Source of the DNA: Candidatus Nealsoniibacteriota bacterium
GTDB taxonomy: Bacteria > Patescibacteriota > Minisyncoccia > Minisyncoccales > PWPS01
Assembly (NCBI GenBank): GCA_003554445.1
Contig: PWGJ01000111.1
Coordinates: 1 to 15,947, forward strand
DNA: 15,947 bases
Direction: 5' to 3'
Shown here one piece after another: positions 13,092 through 15,947 of this stretch (positions are counted from its first letter, which is position 1; each line of letters begins with the position of its first letter). The position numbers and the translations under genes are program-made. A model generated the notes under the pieces. It was given only the letters and a program-made list of their open reading frames with translations, was not told the DNA's origin and searched no databases.

Positions 13092-15947
13092 TCAACCACT
13101 CCAAGAACTTAACGCTTTCTTCTTTTGTAGCACTAAAACCCCTCTATATCCGATATAACCGAGAGAAGTTAAAATCAAGAGTCCTGCCAAAACCTGAGTA
13201 ATATTTATTCGACCACTTTCATCGATAGCTCCGGCTAAAAATTCAGGGTCTTCATCCTCATCTTGTTCATTATCTTCATCTTCGGTAACCGCACCGGCAA
13301 CTTCTCCATCCGGCTCTTCTTCTGCCGGTTCTTGAACAACCTCTTCATCCCGAATCCACTCCCAAGCAGGAAGAGTAACTTCGGCTTCCGAGATTTCCCT
13401 GAAATAGATCGACAGATCCGGCATATCCAATCCAAGCTCAGGACACATTATCATGTTTATCCATCTTCTGGTAGTTTCAAAAACATAACCGGTGGGAATA
13501 TTTTCATCATTATGGATTCCGGCTTCTACCCACGGCCTTAACACTTCTTCCTTGTACTCCAACTGAAAGCGTTCTACCGCCTCAAAGGTTTCGATGCCGA
13601 AATATCCATCCACCCACAGATTTTCTCCCATATGCTCGTTGAGAAAGACCTGTAACTTCTTAACTTCTTCGGGGTTATTTTCCGTGCCGTAGCGCAAAAA
13701 TTCATTCAAGTAGATTCCGCAAGTCTCTACCATCGCTTCTTCTTGACCATCATCTTCGGTAACCGCACCGGCAACTTCTCCATCCGGCTCTTCTTCTGCC
13801 GGTTCTTCTTCTGTTTGGGTCGTAAGTAGGCTCACAGTTTGCCTATTTCCACTTCTGGAGGGGTCAGCCGTTTCATTATTTTCTTGCGGAATTCTTTCAT
13901 TTTCATCTTGCCTGTTATCATCATAATAGCTGTTTACTATCGTAAAAGTCATCTCTACCTGATCAACTACAATCGGACCTACTCCACTTTCAATCTCCCA
14001 TCCTTCCTGATTCCACTCTTCAAGGAGATGGGTTCCAAAGGGGACGTTGCTAAAAGTAACACATCCGTCACATTCGGTAATTCCCCGGAAATAAACTTCA
14101 TAGATTGAAAAGCTGAATTCTCCGTTATTTAAGTTGTCCGGATAATTATCGTCCCATATTGAGATGTTAACCACCCCCTCCTCTTCGTGGTGGTAAATAG
14201 TAGTGTATTCGTGATAGTTTTCGTTGAAAGGACCCCAATAGACGGTTTCGCCATCGATAAGAGCCATAAGCCCCTTACCGCTCGGTAAGTCAAATCCACT
14301 AACCCATTCACCATCGGGTCTTTTTGAGTAGCCGGCATCAGCAATCATCTCTTCGTTACCGTATCGATAAGTCCCCGAAACCTTTATCAGGTAGTAGCCC
14401 TCATCCAAAGTTATGGAATCGGTTCCGGTTTCATTCTCGACGTTTATCAAAACCGGCTCTTGAAGCGGCTCATCAGCCACCAGAGCTACTTCCCAGCCTT
14501 CCAGATATATTTCCATATCACCCTTTTTACAAACCTCAACTTCGGAGCTGACGGGAATGTTGAATGCTACGCAAATATAGCTTTCACCATCCTCCATCCC
14601 ATCAATGTACTCATAATTGTCATAGTTGTAACCATCCGTGTGACAGATAAGTTCCGCACTTTCGGAATAATCTCCGCCGGGTTCATCACTAAAGGCTAGG
14701 TAGCCTTCTTGCAAGACTTCTCTAACTCGAACATTTTCACCGTTTTCTAAGCTAATTGTTGCCAAAGCGGGATTTGTTCCCATTGCTTTACTCTCAAAAG
14801 CGTGCCAATTACCGTCGGCCGGTCCAGTAAAGTCTCCCGGTTTTTCATCTACTTCACCGTCGTAGCCCCACTGAAAACTCCAATCTTCTCCATTTTCAGT
14901 AAACCTGCATCTCCCTTCCGAATTGGTTACGTAATCAATCACTCTTTGTTCTGTAAGGGGGTCTCCCGGTCCGGGATAGCTTCTGTCATTCACCCAGTTG
15001 GGTAAATCGGTTTCATCTTCACAAATTACCTTATGAGCTCTTATTGTTGCAGTATTCGGTTCAGGTTCTTCCAAAACATTGAATCCTACACAATAATATT
15101 CATTTTCAAGTTCAATTCCTTCAACCCTATCAAAATTGTCATACTTATAGACGTCTTGATGACAATAAAATTCCGCACTATAACTGTCTCCTATTTCACT
15201 TCCTGAAGACGAAAACGGTAAATACCCGTCCTTCAGAATCTCTCTAACCCAAATGTCGGAAGTTTTCAAATCGGTGATATAAGCCTTGGCGGGCTCTTCA
15301 GGAGTAGAGCCGGTAACGGTATCAAAAGCGTGCCAGTTACCACCCGCAGGACCCGTAAAGTCTCCTGGTTTTTTGTCTACTTCACCGTCGTAGCCCCATT
15401 CGAATTGCCAATTGGATTCCAGCCGACAATATTCGCTATTTTCGCTTACAAAGTCAATTGCGGTAGTCTCATCTATCTCTCCTTCCGGAGTATCTCCCCA
15501 GTCAGGAAGATGACTTTCATCTTCACAAACTACTTTGTGAGCAAAAATAGTCGCCTTAGGTTCAGGATCTTCAATTAAGGTATTGAAGGCTGCGCAATAG
15601 TAATCCTCACCAAAAATAGGGTCGTCTACTCTTTCATAGTTGTCGTAATTGAATCCGTCAATGTGGCAAATCAATTCCGCACTTTCGGAATAATCTCCGC
15701 CGGGTTCATCACTAAAGGCTAGGTAGCCTTCTTGCAAGACTTCTCTACCCCAAACGATATCTTCAAAGTCAATTCTTGCCATAGCTAATCCGTTTTCATC
15801 CGTTGGTCCAAAGCTGTTCCAATCCGCTCCACCATAACCTATATGCCCCCCACCGGGATCGGGAACCGTTTTTCCCGCCCATTCAAACTCCCAGCCGGAT
15901 TCAAACCAACAAGCGTCCGCGGAATTTTCAACATAATCCATGATTAA
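13092..15947 (-). CDS. Large modular surface protein with repeats, lectin-like insertion, peptidoglycan-binding module and C-terminal anchor (5' end beyond window)
   Basis: 951 residues are visible and the frame stays open at the window edge. The first ATG at 15941 lies inside a repeat (…IMDYVENS matches AIDFVSENS and VIDYVTNS), so it is not the real start. Numbering from that ATG: three repeats of about 165 residues end near 130, 295 and 465, with conserved WGYDGEVDxKPGDFTGPA, VREVLQEGYL, CH and AFN blocks and about four cysteines per unit. Next is a Cna-B-like domain (467-673) with a lectin-like insertion (about 501-620), then a polar linker. A PG_binding_1 module lies at about 740-832 (LRYG...VDGYFGIETFEAVERFQ), with the linker EEEPDGEVAGAVTED on both sides. 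A C-terminal membrane helix (about 915-937) with a lysine-rich end anchors it. It is most likely an adhesin or surface-layer-like protein. Confidence 0.88.
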   Translation of the reverse strand, partial: LIMDYVENSADACWFESGWEFEWAGKTVPDPGGGHIGYGGADWNSFGPTDENGLAMARIDFEDIVWGREVLQEGYLAFSDEPGGDYSESAELICHIDGFNYDNYERVDDPIFGEDYYCAAFNTLIEDPEPKATIFAHKVVCEDESHLPDWGDTPEGEIDETTAIDFVSENSEYCRLESNWQFEWGYDGEVDKKPGDFTGPAGGNWHAFDTVTGSTPEEPAKAYITDLKTSDIWVREILKDGYLPFSSSGSEIGDSYSAEFYCHQDVYKYDNFDRVEGIELENEYYCVGFNVLEEPEPNTATIRAHKVICEDETDLPNWVNDRSYPGPGDPLTEQRVIDYVTNSEGRCRFTENGEDWSFQWGYDGEVDEKPGDFTGPADGNWHAFESKAMGTNPALATISLENGENVRVREVLQEGYLAFSDEPGGDYSESAELICHTDGYNYDNYEYIDGMEDGESYICVAFNIPVSSEVEVCKKGDMEIYLEGWEVALVADEPLQEPVLINVENETGTDSITLDEGYYLIKVSGTYRYGNEEMIADAGYSKRPDGEWVSGFDLPSGKGLMALIDGETVYWGPFNENYHEYTTIYHHEEEGVVNISIWDDNYPDNLNNGEFSFSIYEVYFRGITECDGCVTFSNVPFGTHLLEEWNQEGWEIESGVGPIVVDQVEMTFTIVNSYYDDNRQDENERIPQENNETADPSRSGNRQTVSLLTTQTEEEPAEEEPDGEVAGAVTEDDGQEEAMVETCGIYLNEFLRYGTENNPEEVKKLQVFLNEHMGENLWVDGYFGIETFEAVERFQLEYKEEVLRPWVEAGIHNDENIPTGYVFETTRRWINMIMCPELGLDMPDLSIYFREISEAEVTLPAWEWIRDEEVVQEPAEEEPDGEVAGAVTEDEDNEQDEDEDPEFLAGAIDESGRINITQVLAGLLILTSLGYIGYRGVLVLQKKKALSSWSG
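13276..13333 (-). repeat. 58-bp direct repeat, copy 1 (linker after peptidoglycan-binding module)
   Basis: Identical over 58 bases to 13750-13807. It encodes the acidic linker PAEEEPDGEVAGAVTED on the C-terminal side of the peptidoglycan-binding module. Confidence 0.92.
13750..13807 (-). repeat. 58-bp direct repeat, copy 2 (linker before peptidoglycan-binding module)
   Basis: Identical to 13276-13333, 474 bases apart and in the same frame (158 codons). The two copies bracket the peptidoglycan-binding module. Confidence 0.92.
14652..14724 (-). repeat. 73-bp repeat within surface protein unit 3
   Basis: Identical over 73 bases to 15675-15747. It encodes VLQEGYLAFSDEPGG and the following DYSESAE stretch. 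The equivalent part of the middle unit is clearly diverged. Confidence 0.92.
15675..15747 (-). repeat. 73-bp repeat within surface protein unit 1
   Basis: Second copy of the 14652-14724 repeat, 1023 bases apart and in frame. The identity ends abruptly at both edges while the flanking sequence is only similar. Confidence 0.92.

Noticed and set aside
15939..15941. ATG at 15941 as the true start of the surface protein
   Set aside because: The frame is open to the window edge and the surrounding residues are the interior of a repeat (compare AIDFVSENS and VIDYVTNS); no signal peptide or ribosome-binding site is present.
13092..15947. Surface protein repeats as a CRISPR array or satellite
   Set aside because: The repeats are long, in-frame and diverged at the DNA level outside two blocks; they encode protein units with conserved cysteines.
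1..15947. Recoded genetic code (TGA as glycine)
   Set aside because: TGA ends at least two genes at positions directly followed by terminators, and no in-frame TGA is needed within any conserved protein.

Overview
The window looks like a chromosomal segment from an AT-rich bacterium with a reduced genome, most likely a member of the Candidate Phyla Radiation / Patescibacteria (Parcubacteria-like). The supports are lean, tightly packed genes, many genes with no Shine-Dalgarno sequence, several envelope and secreted proteins of unknown role, and a recurring C-terminal peptidoglycan-binding module typical of that group. TGA is used as a normal stop (for example at 10952-10954 and 13092-13094), which argues against the recoded lineages in which TGA means glycine. 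The phylum call is inference; no rRNA, tRNA or CRISPR array was found.

Layout. (1) 1-4170, minus strand: serpin, murB, hpf, then secA (cut by the window edge), closely spaced and probably one operon led by the secreted serpin. (2) 4226-9294, minus strand: an envelope block containing a DUF218/YdcF-like membrane protein, a small membrane/coiled-coil protein, a secreted M30-like zinc metalloprotease with a cell-wall-binding tail, a flippase-like multipass membrane protein (UPF0104/LPG_synthase_TM), and a membrane-anchored acidic protein, closed by a strong hairpin terminator. (3) 9346-12990, both strands: a cluster of small genes that behaves differently. All six have strong Shine-Dalgarno sequences, all transcription units have near-consensus TTGACA/TATAAT-type promoters, and most have their own hairpin terminator. 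They encode an HNH-like protein, a secreted HEYNH putative protease, an unknown protein with an internal duplication, a short cytosolic ClpP-like serine protease followed by a double zinc ribbon, and, divergently, a CxxC protein. (4) 13046-15947, minus strand: the 3' part of a large modular surface protein with three cysteine-rich repeats, a Cna-B-like domain with a lectin-like insertion, a peptidoglycan-binding module between two copies of a linker, and a C-terminal membrane anchor.

How it may work together. Regions 1, 2 and 4 form an envelope and extracellular programme: protein export (SecA), wall synthesis (MurB), lipid or wall precursor handling, and wall-attached secreted proteins including both a protease and a protease inhibitor. 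For an organism thought to live attached to a host cell, a secreted serpin plus secreted metalloproteases plus an adhesin-like protein could form a host-contact toolkit, but this is a hypothesis. Region 3 is the least explained part and the best candidate for an undescribed accessory system.
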